Source: Bacillus sp. FJAT-28004
Lineage (GTDB): Bacteria > Bacillota > Bacilli > Paenibacillales > Paenibacillaceae
Reading direction: 5' to 3'
Assembly: GCF_001280845.1 (NCBI RefSeq)
Contig: NZ_LGHP01000001.1
Location: 2,256,435-2,320,434, forward strand
DNA length: 64,000 nt
The notes beneath the pieces were generated by a model. That model ran no database searches, was not told the origin of the DNA, and saw only the letters and a program-made list of their open reading frames with translations. This document shows positions 26,693 through 35,756 of the stretch, in pieces. How positions within the stretch are numbered: position 1 is the stretch's first letter; every line of letters begins with the position of its first letter. A program made the translations under genes and the position numbers.

Positions 26693-27442
26693 ATGCTTAA
26701 AACAGAAAGCGAACTTCTTATGCCATTATCAAATGAACAACTGGAGCAATATAATAGAGACGGATTTATCATTATAAAAAATGGTTGCAGCTCGGATTTG
26801 ATTGATGCTTTTAATAGACACATCTTCGAAATACGCTCTGCACCGCTCGATGAAACGCCGGACTGGGCACGGACATCAGAGAAAGCACGTTTTTCTTCAC
26901 GATTGTTTAACCCGCATCAGCATGACAGCTTCTCTCGTCAAGTGATGAAGCTTCCTATCGTACGCGGTGCTTTGGCCCAGCTCATGAAGAAGGAAGCGGT
27001 TTGTGTACAAAGCATGTTCTTCTATAAAGAACCTGGATCACAGGGTCAGGCCGCGCATCAAGATTTTTACTATATTAAAAATGATCCGATGACGATGATT
27101 GCTGCTTGGATTGCTATGGAGGATAAGGTTGATGAACAAAACGGCTGTCTGTGGGTGATACCAGGCACACACAAGCTAGGGCTTCTTCCACATGGTAAGG
27201 TGAAGGATCTCGTAGAACATGAAGAACATACTCACGAAACAGAGGGTATCAATTTAAAGGAGCAAATTCCAGTTATTATGGAGAAAGGTGATGTACTTTT
27301 TTTCCACGAACTGCTCATTCATTCCTCGAACCGCAACAGAAGTACAGATCGCTGGCGCCGTTCATACGTGTGTCACTATATTCGTGAGGATTCGGCGGTT
27401 ACTCTGCGTGAGGACTTGCGTGAGAAATATTCGTTGAAGTAA
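26693..27442 (+). CDS. phytanoyl-CoA dioxygenase (PhyH) family protein
   Basis: A 249-residue cytoplasmic Fe(II)/2-oxoglutarate oxygenase. Iron ligands His122 and Asp124 (AAHQDFYY) and His210 (ELLIHSSNRN) are present, with the arginine in RWRRSY and the conserved GCLWVIPGTH. GAGAGGAG lies before the ATG. It lies 160 bases behind the importer permeases and just before a TIM-barrel isomerase, so it probably acts on the imported compound, for example by hydroxylation leading to demethylation or another clearing step; that role is inference. It is the second PhyH of this window. Confidence 0.88.
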   Translation: MLKTESELLMPLSNEQLEQYNRDGFIIIKNGCSSDLIDAFNRHIFEIRSAPLDETPDWARTSEKARFSSRLFNPHQHDSFSRQVMKLPIVRGALAQLMKKEAVCVQSMFFYKEPGSQGQAAHQDFYYIKNDPMTMIAAWIAMEDKVDEQNGCLWVIPGTHKLGLLPHGKVKDLVEHEEHTHETEGINLKEQIPVIMEKGDVLFFHELLIHSSNRNRSTDRWRRSYVCHYIREDSAVTLREDLREKYSLK

Positions 27443-27503
27443 ATGACTGTTGGCCCGAGCGATCTTCGCTTGGGCTTATACATATCTAGTGGGGAGTTGC
27501 GGC

Positions 27504-28391
27504 ATGACAAAGTGGAATCGGGTTAACGATGGATCTGATTGTGCGCCAAGACTAGCTGTTCAGCAAGCATGGTGGGCGATGAGTGGACTTGGGGAGAATG
27601 GCAGAGAATGGTCTGTTGAGGAAAAAGTCGAGAAAATCGCAGAAGCAGGTTTCACTGGAATCGTTGGATTTGTGCCAAATCCTGAGGAAACGGAAGTCTG
27701 GCAGCGATTGCTGGAAAAAAATAAATTAACGTTTAGCGGATTGGCTTTCCCGAGTACTCCAGCAGACATGGCTGCATCACTTGAAGCTGCCAAGCGTTAC
27801 GGCAATGTACAGTACATGAGTACGCAAGTTATGGATTCCTTTATCGTAGATGACAAGGCGGTAGAGTTATTTAATGAGATTTTAGCTGTATCAGAACAAG
27901 CTGCAATTCCAAACTTTATTGAAACACATAGAGGCACTGTAACACAGGATTTGATTAGAACAGCAGGTTATGTTGATCAAATACAAGGACTCGAGCTTAT
28001 TATCGACCTATCGCATTATGTTGTAGCAGGTGAAATGAATGGTACAAGCCCGATTGCAGAATCATACTTCGAGAAGCTGTTGACTCGTACAGCAACGATA
28101 CATGCAAGGGTATCAAACGGGGAACAGGTTCAGATAGATGTGGGACCAAATGGGGAGCATCCGATGGTTGAGCATTTTAAGCGTTGGTGGCTGACTGGGA
28201 TGAGGAATTGGAGAAATCAAGCAGGACCAGGAGATATTTTGCCGTTTGTAACGGAGCTTGGACCTCCTCATTATGCCATTACATGGCGAGAGGATACGGA
28301 GCATGAACTCGAGTTTTCGGATCGATGGGAACAAGCACTGCTATTCAAGAAAATAGCCGAAAATCTTTGGCTGGAAGTCGGGAAAGGTTGA
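27504..28391 (+). CDS. xylose-isomerase-like TIM-barrel sugar isomerase/epimerase
   Basis: A 295-residue AP-endonuclease-2 fold enzyme. Likely metal ligands are Glu in FIETHRG, Asp and His in IIDLSHY, His in IHARV and Glu in VTELGPP, the order usual for this superfamily. Such proteins isomerise or epimerise sugars, keto-sugars or inositol derivatives. ATG 27504 is chosen because GGGGAG (27491-27496) lies seven bases before it; the longer frame from 27450 starts too near the previous stop. Only four bases separate its stop from the AraC gene behind, so they are cotranscribed. Confidence 0.85.
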   Translation: MTKWNRVNDGSDCAPRLAVQQAWWAMSGLGENGREWSVEEKVEKIAEAGFTGIVGFVPNPEETEVWQRLLEKNKLTFSGLAFPSTPADMAASLEAAKRYGNVQYMSTQVMDSFIVDDKAVELFNEILAVSEQAAIPNFIETHRGTVTQDLIRTAGYVDQIQGLELIIDLSHYVVAGEMNGTSPIAESYFEKLLTRTATIHARVSNGEQVQIDVGPNGEHPMVEHFKRWWLTGMRNWRNQAGPGDILPFVTELGPPHYAITWREDTEHELEFSDRWEQALLFKKIAENLWLEVGKG

Positions 28392-28395
28392 AAAT

Positions 28396-29211
28396 ATGAG
28401 CAGCGCACTGTATCGCATTTCATTCAACAGCATAAAATTAGCTTGGGCAGGCTCAATTATCTATCCTTCTGGTGGCCGATACGGCCCAAGGGTGCAGGAT
28501 GATTTGCAGCTAGTGCTGCTGCATTCTGGAGAAATGAGAATCGAGATTGACGGCGAAGTTCACTTGGTTACACCAGGCTCCGTCGTATTACTAAAGCCAG
28601 GGCATCATGAACAGTTCACTTTCTCCACTAGAGGGGAGACTTGGCATCGCTGGATATCCGTACACATGGAGAGCTTTTCAGAGATAGAGAAAGCTTATTT
28701 TGAGGGGCTGCCGCTGGTCCAACCGATCTCGGAAGAGCTTAATCGTTTGGCTGATGTGATGCTTTCTGTACAATCCAATCATTCATCAGAAAGCGATGTA
28801 GTTCGAAGCTTGGGTATGTCCGCAATTCAACTATATATATCAGAAACGTCGCGAACACGCGAGCTAGCCGAGGTTCATCCGTCGATAATACTCGCGAAGA
28901 ATCTGATTCATAGTACCTATCAAGAGGAAATAAGCTTGAGTATACTAGCTGATCATTCAGGCGTCTCACCAGAACATCTGGTGCGATTGTTTAGAAATCA
29001 TGAGAATACAACTCCGATTAAATACCTTTGGCATTATCGGGTAGTTCGAGCATTAGAATTTTTGACACATACCGGTTTGTCGATTACAGAGATCACATTA
29101 AGGTGTGGATTTAAGTCAACCTTTCATTTTGCAAGGATGGTCAAGCAGCAGACCGGAAAGACTCCTACGGAAGTGAGGCGTTTTTCTTGGAAGGGTAATC
29201 ATATTGAATAA
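28396..29211 (+). CDS. AraC-family transcriptional regulator, paralogue B
   Basis: A 271-residue cupin-AraC regulator (GGRYGPR, LVLLHSGEMRIEIDG, LLKPGHHEQF; PEHLVRLFRNHENTTPIKYLW; CGFKSTFHFARMVKQQTG). Paralogous to the regulator at 22447, and placed at the other end of the same operon. One may sense the imported substrate and the other a product of the PhyH/isomerase steps; alternatively one is a recent duplicate. It is the last gene of the operon. Confidence 0.88.
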   Translation: MSSALYRISFNSIKLAWAGSIIYPSGGRYGPRVQDDLQLVLLHSGEMRIEIDGEVHLVTPGSVVLLKPGHHEQFTFSTRGETWHRWISVHMESFSEIEKAYFEGLPLVQPISEELNRLADVMLSVQSNHSSESDVVRSLGMSAIQLYISETSRTRELAEVHPSIILAKNLIHSTYQEEISLSILADHSGVSPEHLVRLFRNHENTTPIKYLWHYRVVRALEFLTHTGLSITEITLRCGFKSTFHFARMVKQQTGKTPTEVRRFSWKGNHIE

Positions 29212-29343
29212 AAAAAGTTCGCAGCGATCTGGTAAAGACCCCTATTTGCAGACATTGCAAAGCTGACAGATTCTCTCGTAAAGGTATGAAACTGCCTTGG
29301 TGTTCGAGCTGCTCTTGGTGGAAGAATTTTTCTAAACAAACGA

Positions 29344-29409
29344 TTGACACAATGAAGGTTCAATGTTATTTTTACATTAACGTTAATGTTATCATTAATA
29401 TTACGTTAA
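29344..29409 (+). promoter_or_regulatory. GH127 promoter with LacI-type operator A
   Basis: TTGACA (29344-29349) and TATTTT (29367-29372) are 17 bp apart. Directly behind lies the operator ATTAACGTTAATGTTATC (from 29376), extended by an inverted arm ending CGTTAA at about 29408. The same motif occurs at 31567 and 36833, and the LacI regulator at 35757 is the probable binder. A weak cre-like sequence AGTAAGCGTTTTCT follows near 29452-29465. Confidence 0.7.
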
Positions 29410-29501
29410 ACCACCTAAAAAGGAGGTTCGAATTTTAAAATAATTAAATTTAGTAAGCGTTTTCTTGAGATGAGTATGAATCTAGAAAAGGGGTGTGTGC
29501 G

Positions 29502-31502
29502 GTGTCAAATTTTCAAACGACGAAGTCTAAAACACGACCGACTACTTATAAGCATCAACGGGTAAAAAATCTTCCCGTCAGCGCGGTGCGAATTAATGAT
29601 ACATTTTGGGCGCCCAAATTGAATGTCATTCGGGAAGTAACCGCTCATGATGTATTAAATAAGTTCGAAAGCGACGGAGCATTGAGAAATTTTGATTTCG
29701 TGATTGTGGGGGAAGGTGGATACCACTCTGGCGAGCCGTGGTTTGACGGATTGATCTATGAGACGATTCGAGGCATTTCGGATATTTTGGCGGTACATTA
29801 CGATGAGGTTTTAGACAAAAGAGTTGACATGATCATTGAAAAGGTTGCTCTGGCACAAAGCGCCGTTGGGGACGGCTATATTAACACGTATACGTTGCTC
29901 GATCGTCCGAACCAGCGATGGGGCGACAACGGCGGCAATCTGCGGTGGCAGCACGACGTCTATAATGCCGGTTGTTTGGTGGAAGCAGCCGTTCATCACT
30001 ACAAGGCGACCGGAAAAACGACGCTCCTTGAAGTTGGCGTGAAGTTCGCGAACCATATGTGCGATCATATGGGGCCGCCACCAAAACGAAATATCGTACC
30101 TGCTCATTCACTTCCGGAAGAGGCACTATTAAAGCTATACCAGCTAGCCATAGATGAGCCGGCGCTCGCGAAGATATTAAACACCCCCTTCGAGGCATCC
30201 GACTATTTGGATTTGGTCACATTCTGGATTGGAAACCGCGGCAACTACGAAGACCGTCCATGTTGGGGGGAATACGCGCAGGATCACAAGCCAGTTTTGG
30301 AGCAGGAAGAGGCGGTTGGTCATGCTGTTCGTGCGACGCTTCTGTACACGGGTCTGGCAGCGTACCATTTATCGACGGGGGATCCGAACTATTTAGAAAC
30401 AGCGAAGAAGCTTTGGAACAATATCGCGCACCAAAAATCACATATCAGCGGTGGAGTAGGCGCTGTGCACAATGAAGAAAAATTCGGGCAGAATTACGAG
30501 CTTCCCGACGATGGTTATTTGGAAACTTGTGCGGGCGTAGGAATGGGATACTTTAGCTGGAATCTGTTTTTGGCGACGGGCGAAAGCCAGTATATCGATA
30601 CTCTAGAAACTATTCTTTATAATATTTTACTCGCTGGTCGCTCCATGAATGGCCATAAATACTTCTATGAAAACCCTCTTGTGAGTAATGGCGGACATAA
30701 CAGATGGGAATGGCATAGCTGTCCATGCTGCCCACCGATGATCGTGAAGATGCTTCCGGAATTACCTGCTTTCATTTATGCTCACGATGAGGATGGGGCG
30801 TTCGTCAATCTTTATGTAGAAGGTGAAGTCGACATGGAGATTGGCGGCATGGGCGTTAAGTTATCGCAGCAAACCGATTATCCATGGGAAGGCTCGATCG
30901 GTATTACTGTAAAGCCGGAGCGCGAAGCCCGTTTTCAAGTTCGTCTGCGCATTCCGGGGTGGTGCGAGAATTACGCAATACGCGTTAATAACGAGCTGAC
31001 ACAATATAGTGTCGAGAACGGATACGCCGTGATCAACAGGGTATGGGGACTTAGCGACGTCATCGTGCTTGAGCTGGATTTGAACGTCGATCTTATTGAA
31101 GCTCACCCTTATGTGACGACCCATGAGAATATGGTAGCCATTAAACGGGGGCCGATGCTCTACTGCCTTGAATCGATGGACAATGAACGGTATGTCATTA
31201 AACGCGGCATGGCGCAGTATACCCGTGAGTCGTTGGACAAAGGGAAGGGCTTGAAGAGATTGCTTCCTGAGCAGCCGGTTTTTGAGACGGATTACGTGAA
31301 GGACTTTTTCGATGGCGCCGTTATTGTCCATACGAAAGATGCAGACAATCAAGACCTCATCGCCATTCCATATCCTTATTGGAATAACCGTTCACGCGGC
31401 GCTATGAACATTTGGCTGCAGTATGAGAAGCTAAATGAGCTGAGTGGATGGGAAAACCAACTATATCGTAAAATTCCTTTAAATACGGTCAGTTTGAATT
31501 AA
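29502..31502 (+). CDS. beta-L-arabinofuranosidase, GH127 (DUF1680)
   Basis: A 666-residue cytoplasmic glycosidase. In the Bifidobacterium HypBA1 enzyme, zinc is held by Glu338, Cys340, Cys417 and Cys418, with Cys417 the nucleophile. Here Glu341 and Cys343 (LETCAG) and Cys409-Cys410 (CPCCPPM) occupy the same places. It should release L-arabinofuranose from arabino-oligosaccharides. GTG 29502 is preferred to GTG 29493, which overlaps AAAAGGGG. It heads the LacI-controlled locus and is followed by a terminator and a binding-protein gene with its own operator. The product would enter AraA (572). Confidence 0.92.
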   Translation: MSNFQTTKSKTRPTTYKHQRVKNLPVSAVRINDTFWAPKLNVIREVTAHDVLNKFESDGALRNFDFVIVGEGGYHSGEPWFDGLIYETIRGISDILAVHYDEVLDKRVDMIIEKVALAQSAVGDGYINTYTLLDRPNQRWGDNGGNLRWQHDVYNAGCLVEAAVHHYKATGKTTLLEVGVKFANHMCDHMGPPPKRNIVPAHSLPEEALLKLYQLAIDEPALAKILNTPFEASDYLDLVTFWIGNRGNYEDRPCWGEYAQDHKPVLEQEEAVGHAVRATLLYTGLAAYHLSTGDPNYLETAKKLWNNIAHQKSHISGGVGAVHNEEKFGQNYELPDDGYLETCAGVGMGYFSWNLFLATGESQYIDTLETILYNILLAGRSMNGHKYFYENPLVSNGGHNRWEWHSCPCCPPMIVKMLPELPAFIYAHDEDGAFVNLYVEGEVDMEIGGMGVKLSQQTDYPWEGSIGITVKPEREARFQVRLRIPGWCENYAIRVNNELTQYSVENGYAVINRVWGLSDVIVLELDLNVDLIEAHPYVTTHENMVAIKRGPMLYCLESMDNERYVIKRGMAQYTRESLDKGKGLKRLLPEQPVFETDYVKDFFDGAVIVHTKDADNQDLIAIPYPYWNNRSRGAMNIWLQYEKLNELSGWENQLYRKIPLNTVSLN

Positions 31503-31526
31503 TTGATTGAATGAATACGCTACTTA

Positions 31527-31558
31527 AAAAGTGCTTTCTTGTGCAGAAGCACTTTTCA
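31527..31558 (+). terminator. hairpin between GH127 and binding-protein genes
   Basis: AAAAGTGCTT (31527-31536) pairs with AAGCACTTTT (31547-31556). The T run is part of the stem, so termination may be partial. It separates GH127 from the importer genes. Confidence 0.65.
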
Positions 31559-31566
31559 TTATCACT

Positions 31567-31600
31567 TGTACATTAACGATAATGTTATCGTTGATGTACA
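31567..31600. promoter_or_regulatory. LacI-type operator B
   Basis: A 34-bp near-perfect palindrome bounded by TGTACA on both sides. Its core AACGATAATGTTATCGTT matches sites A and C. It lies 25 bases before the binding-protein gene. No strong promoter is visible beside it; it may work as a roadblock to transcription from GH127 or on a weak CATTAT -10 at 31557. Confidence 0.7.
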
Positions 31601-31624
31601 AAAAGAGGGAAGGGGCTAATTGGG

Positions 31625-33016
31625 ATGAAGACGATAAAAACCTATTTTATTTTGGCGTTGATTACCCTCGTTCTTGCCGCTTGCAGCGGCACTGGTACAA
31701 ACAACGGCCAGAAGGATTCAGGCTCGCAGGAAAATGTGAATCAAGGCGGAAGCAGCAAGCAAGAGCCCGTAACGATCAAATACACCTTCTGGGGTAGCCC
31801 AAACGAGAAGAAGGTGCAAGAAGCGGCCATTAAAGGGTTTATGAAGAAATATCCTTGGATTACGGTGAAAGCGCAGCATATCCCTGAGGAATACTCGACA
31901 AAAATCCAAACGATGTCTGTAAGCGGCGAAACTCCCGATATCGGGCTTCTGTACGGCGAAGACACGATGAAATGGGCAGAGGAAGGCCGATTGTATAATA
32001 TTAAGGATTTCTTCGACAACGATTCTGAAATTCAGTTATCGGATGTTTTGGAAAACACCCAATACTGGTGGGATGAAGGCAAGCTTGCCGGTATCAACGG
32101 CGCGCTCGAGGTGTTCGGACTCTTTTATAACAAAGCCATGTTTGAAGAGCTTGGTGTAGATCCGCTTCCGACCAGGGCGGAGGACGCACTGTCTTGGGAT
32201 CAGTTTGTCGAAGTCGCTCAGAAGCTGACCATCGACAGCAACGGGAAAAATGCACTCGACCCAGCCTTCAACTCGCAAAAGATTAAGCAGTTTGGCGTAA
32301 GCTTGCCTACTTGGGCTTATATGAATGCCGTTGAGAGCAACGGCGGGAAGTTTGTGAACGAGGACGGTACCAAGTTCTTGCTCTCGGAACCGGAGGCCGT
32401 CGAAGCGATTCAGCGCTGGCAGGACCTGATTTATAAATACCATGTGGCGCCGACGCCAACCCAATCAGCATCTTTCCCCGGTGGAGCGGTCGGGCTTCAA
32501 AGTAAAAAATTTGCTATCTCAATGGATGGACAGTGGACGCTCGTTGATCTCGGCGTGTCGAAATTGGATTTCGGCATCGGGGTGCTCCCGAATATGAAGC
32601 AAATGAAAACGATGAATCTGGGTGAACCAATCGTCATTTTTAAAGATACGAAGCATCCACAGGAAGCATGGCTTCTTCTGAAATGGATGATGAATCCAGA
32701 GAATACGCTAGAGCTTCAGTCTAGTGGTCTGTGGATGCCCGTCCTCAAAAAGTGGTATGAAGATCCAGAATTGATCGCAAAATGGGCGCAAGGCAACCCC
32801 GCTCACCCAGAAGGGTATGTAGAGGCGATTTTGGATAACGGTTTTAATAATGGTTTTCAAAATACGGTATATTACGTGAAAAACGTACCGGAAATCAATT
32901 CGATTCTGCAGCCGGCATTTGACTTGATCTGGCAGGGCAAGCAATCAGTTCAAGAAGCGCTAAACGATGTAAAGCCAAAAGTGGAGGCTGTCCTGAAGGG
33001 CGTTTATAAGCGGTAG
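31625..33016 (+). CDS. lipoprotein sugar-binding protein of ABC importer (AraN-like role)
   Basis: A 463-residue family-1 binding protein anchored at Cys20 (lipobox LAAC). IKYTFWGSPNEKKVQEAAIKGFMKKYPWI and the ESNGGKFVNEDGTKF segment are typical. Placed between GH127 and the permeases in the LacI locus, it probably binds arabino-oligosaccharides or related furanosides, similar in role to AraN, although homology to AraN itself was not tested. Confidence 0.92.
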   Translation: MKTIKTYFILALITLVLAACSGTGTNNGQKDSGSQENVNQGGSSKQEPVTIKYTFWGSPNEKKVQEAAIKGFMKKYPWITVKAQHIPEEYSTKIQTMSVSGETPDIGLLYGEDTMKWAEEGRLYNIKDFFDNDSEIQLSDVLENTQYWWDEGKLAGINGALEVFGLFYNKAMFEELGVDPLPTRAEDALSWDQFVEVAQKLTIDSNGKNALDPAFNSQKIKQFGVSLPTWAYMNAVESNGGKFVNEDGTKFLLSEPEAVEAIQRWQDLIYKYHVAPTPTQSASFPGGAVGLQSKKFAISMDGQWTLVDLGVSKLDFGIGVLPNMKQMKTMNLGEPIVIFKDTKHPQEAWLLLKWMMNPENTLELQSSGLWMPVLKKWYEDPELIAKWAQGNPAHPEGYVEAILDNGFNNGFQNTVYYVKNVPEINSILQPAFDLIWQGKQSVQEALNDVKPKVEAVLKGVYKR

Positions 33017-33085
33017 GTTGATCGGGGAGCGGCTAATCATTTGGTTTAGCCGCTCCAAATGAGACGAAGAAAGAAGGTGATTTGA

Positions 33086-34030
33086 TTGATCGAAGTGGCA
33101 ACTCCTATGGTGAAGCCGTCGTCATCGTCGTTCAAAACGAGGAGAAAAAATGAGGCTTTTTATGGATACTTATTTGCATCGCCCGTCATATTAGGATTTC
33201 TTATTTTTGTTCTGGGTCCGATGATCGCAAGCTTTATTTATAGCTTCACGGACTATAATGTGATCAGCAAGATGAATTTTATCGGCACGCGCAATTATCA
33301 AAACCTGTTCAACGGCACTGATCCTTTTTTTTATAAATCTCTGGGCGTTACTGCTTATTATGTGCTTCTTAGCGTACCACTGCAAATCGTTTGCTCATTT
33401 TTAATGGCTCTGTTATTAAATCAAAACATTAAGGGAAAATCGATTTTTAGGACGATTTTTTACTTGCCAACCATCGTACCTGTCGTCGCTTCCTCGGTCC
33501 TGTTCTTATGGCTGCTTAATCCAGATATCGGCTTATTTAATCAGATACTTGAGTTTTTGGGGCTCCCTAAGTCACAGTGGATATACTCGGAAAAGATGGC
33601 CGTTCCTTCGCTTGTGTTAATGAGTTTATGGTCGATCGGAGGTATAACGGTTATATTCTTGGCAGGGTTGCAAGGGGTACCACGGCATTTATATGAAGCG
33701 GTTGAAGTTGATGGTGGAAAGGGCTGGCATAGGCTGTTGTACGTGACGATTCCACTGATGACGCCTACCATTTTCTTTAATACGGTCATGGGATTGATCG
33801 GAGGCTTTCAAATCTTCGGGCAGGCTTACATTATGACGCAGGGCGGACCCAATAATGCCACGCTCTTTTATTCGTTCTATTTATATAGGGAAGCATTCGA
33901 CAACTTCAGAATGGGAAGCGCTTCAGCTATTGCCTGGGTGCTGTTTGTCATTATTTTAATTTTAACGCTATTGGTGTTTAAATCTTCTAATTTGTGGGTG
34001 TATAGCGAAAATGAGGAGGGGAAACGATGA
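33086..34030 (+). CDS. ABC sugar importer permease, MalF/AraP type
   Basis: A 314-residue permease with six helices. FGQAYIMTQGGPNNATLFYSFYLY is the signature of this class, and the EAA loop is EAVEVDGGKGWHRLLYVTIPL. The start is TTG 33086 behind AAGAAGGTGA (33071-33080); ATG at residue 8 is a less likely alternative. It overlaps the next permease by four bases (ATGA). Confidence 0.93.
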   Translation: MIEVATPMVKPSSSSFKTRRKNEAFYGYLFASPVILGFLIFVLGPMIASFIYSFTDYNVISKMNFIGTRNYQNLFNGTDPFFYKSLGVTAYYVLLSVPLQIVCSFLMALLLNQNIKGKSIFRTIFYLPTIVPVVASSVLFLWLLNPDIGLFNQILEFLGLPKSQWIYSEKMAVPSLVLMSLWSIGGITVIFLAGLQGVPRHLYEAVEVDGGKGWHRLLYVTIPLMTPTIFFNTVMGLIGGFQIFGQAYIMTQGGPNNATLFYSFYLYREAFDNFRMGSASAIAWVLFVIILILTLLVFKSSNLWVYSENEEGKR

Positions 34031-34857
34031 TCCGCTCGAAAAAAACGAAGATTTTAACGTACGTGGTTTTGATCTTGCTTTCGTGCGTGTGCCTTTTCCC
34101 TTTCATTTGGCTTATCAGAAGCTCCTTAATGCATATGTCTCAAATTTATGAAACCCCGCCAGTCTGGATACCTTCACCTTTTCAATTTAGTAATTATTCA
34201 GAAGCGCTGACGATTCTGCCGTTTGGCAAATACTTTTTGAACACATCCCTCATTGTCGTATTGGAGATTAGTGGCGTCGTACTGACAAGCTCAATTTGTG
34301 CATATGCGTTTGCACGTTTGCGATGGCCCGGAAGAAATATGGTGTTCATGATCATTTTGACAAGTATGATGCTGCCCGGAGCGGTAACTTTGATACCGAT
34401 ATTTCTTGCATGGTCGGCTCTCGATGCAGTTAATACGATCATCCCGCTAACCGTACCAGCATGGTTCGGGGGCGGTGCGTTCAATGTGTTTTTGATCCGG
34501 CAATTTTTAGTTGCTATTCCGAAAGATCTCGATGAGGCTGCACTGGTCGATGGGGCCGGTTACTTCCGAATCTTTACTCATATTATGTTTCCGCTTGCGA
34601 AGCCGGCGTTAATCGTAGTTGGTTTGTTCGCCTTTCTTAACGGTTGGAACGATTTCCTTGGACCGTTGATCTATTTAAACGATGAAGCAAAATTTACGCT
34701 TGCCTTAGGTTTGCAGCTGTTTAAAGGGATGTATAACGCGCAATGGCATTTAATGATGGCAGCGACTGCGATGGTCGTTCTTCCGGCTGTCATCGTCTTC
34801 TTTCTCGGTCAGAAGTATTTCGTTGAGGGCATCGTTATGTCCGGGGTAAAGGGGTGA
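34027..34857 (+). CDS. ABC sugar importer permease, MalG/AraQ type
   Basis: A 276-residue permease with six helices, EAA loop DEAALVDGAGYFRIFTHIMFPL, NGWNDFLGPLIYL and the typical end YFVEGIVMSGVKG. Coupled to the gene before by ATGA and followed after four bases by the HAD phosphatase, so all are in one transcript. An external MsmX-like ATPase is required. Confidence 0.93.
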   Translation: MIRSKKTKILTYVVLILLSCVCLFPFIWLIRSSLMHMSQIYETPPVWIPSPFQFSNYSEALTILPFGKYFLNTSLIVVLEISGVVLTSSICAYAFARLRWPGRNMVFMIILTSMMLPGAVTLIPIFLAWSALDAVNTIIPLTVPAWFGGGAFNVFLIRQFLVAIPKDLDEAALVDGAGYFRIFTHIMFPLAKPALIVVGLFAFLNGWNDFLGPLIYLNDEAKFTLALGLQLFKGMYNAQWHLMMAATAMVVLPAVIVFFLGQKYFVEGIVMSGVKG

Positions 34858-34861
34858 GGCT

Positions 34862-35671
34862 ATGATTAAATTGTTTGCAAGCGATATCGACGGAACGCTG
34901 ATGAATGGGCGAAAAGAGATTCATTCACGAGATATCCAAGCTGTGCGAGAGGCAATGGAGAGCGGGATGATCGTGTGCCTAGCTTCAGGGAGAATGTACA
35001 GCGAAATAAAAATGGTAATAGAGGAGCTTGCGAAACCTTGTTATGCAATTTGTCAGAATGGCGCATCCGTTATTAGTGATACTGGTGTCTTATTAAGCGC
35101 CAATCATTTTGAGAGCGAACTGGCATCCTCTTTGTTTAAATTCGTTCATATTCCCGGATTGGTACCGTTAATTTGCGCTTCGGACGGAAATTACGTCGTT
35201 AACATGAATGAAGCGGCGGCCACAGTGGGCGAGCGCTTTCTAACTCCACTGCGTGAGAAAAGCGATCTCCTCGAATCAATCCGAGAGCAGGAGTTTTTCC
35301 CTACTAAATTTTCGATTTACGGAGAGGTGCCGATTCTAGAGCGATTGCTTCAGGATCTGGCTAACGTCTATGGGGAAAACGTTACGGCTTCATTCTCCGA
35401 TGCAGACGGGGTCGACATCATGCCTGCCGGGGTAGATAAGGGGACAGCTTTACTTTCGTTGATGAGTCGCTTGAACATCGGAAGCGATGAGGTGGCTTGT
35501 ATCGGAGACTCGTATAATGATCTCGCCATGTTCAGGCTAACACCTTACAGCTATGCCATGACAGCAGCTGACGAAGCGGTTAGGAGGGTAGCGGCCCATT
35601 CGGCAAGCGGCGTGGCGGAGGCTTTGGAATCCGTGAGGAATGGGGATATTCCTGCCTTTCTTCAAGATTGA
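34862..35671 (+). CDS. Cof-type HAD-superfamily phosphatase
   Basis: A 269-residue soluble phosphatase: nucleophile motif DIDGT at residues 8-12, SGR motif II, a Lys in motif III before GDSYNDLAMF, and the C2B cap of the Cof group. These enzymes dephosphorylate sugar phosphates and keep harmful intermediates low. It is translated with the importer permeases, so it may recycle a phosphorylated intermediate of the imported sugar, though Cof proteins are usually promiscuous. Confidence 0.88.
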   Translation: MIKLFASDIDGTLMNGRKEIHSRDIQAVREAMESGMIVCLASGRMYSEIKMVIEELAKPCYAICQNGASVISDTGVLLSANHFESELASSLFKFVHIPGLVPLICASDGNYVVNMNEAAATVGERFLTPLREKSDLLESIREQEFFPTKFSIYGEVPILERLLQDLANVYGENVTASFSDADGVDIMPAGVDKGTALLSLMSRLNIGSDEVACIGDSYNDLAMFRLTPYSYAMTAADEAVRRVAAHSASGVAEALESVRNGDIPAFLQD

Positions 35672-35756
35672 CGCCAAGTAGGTAACATGATATGCTTCCT
35701 GCATTGATGCTATTGTCAGCATATGGTGGCGATCTTTGTTGAGGAGAAGAGAAGAA

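Noticed and set aside
30861..31352. 163-residue minus-strand frame
   Set aside because: Antisense to GH127, no start site or domain.
31531..31797. 88-residue plus-strand frame
   Set aside because: Runs over a terminator hairpin, an operator and the start of the binding-protein gene in another frame; not credible.
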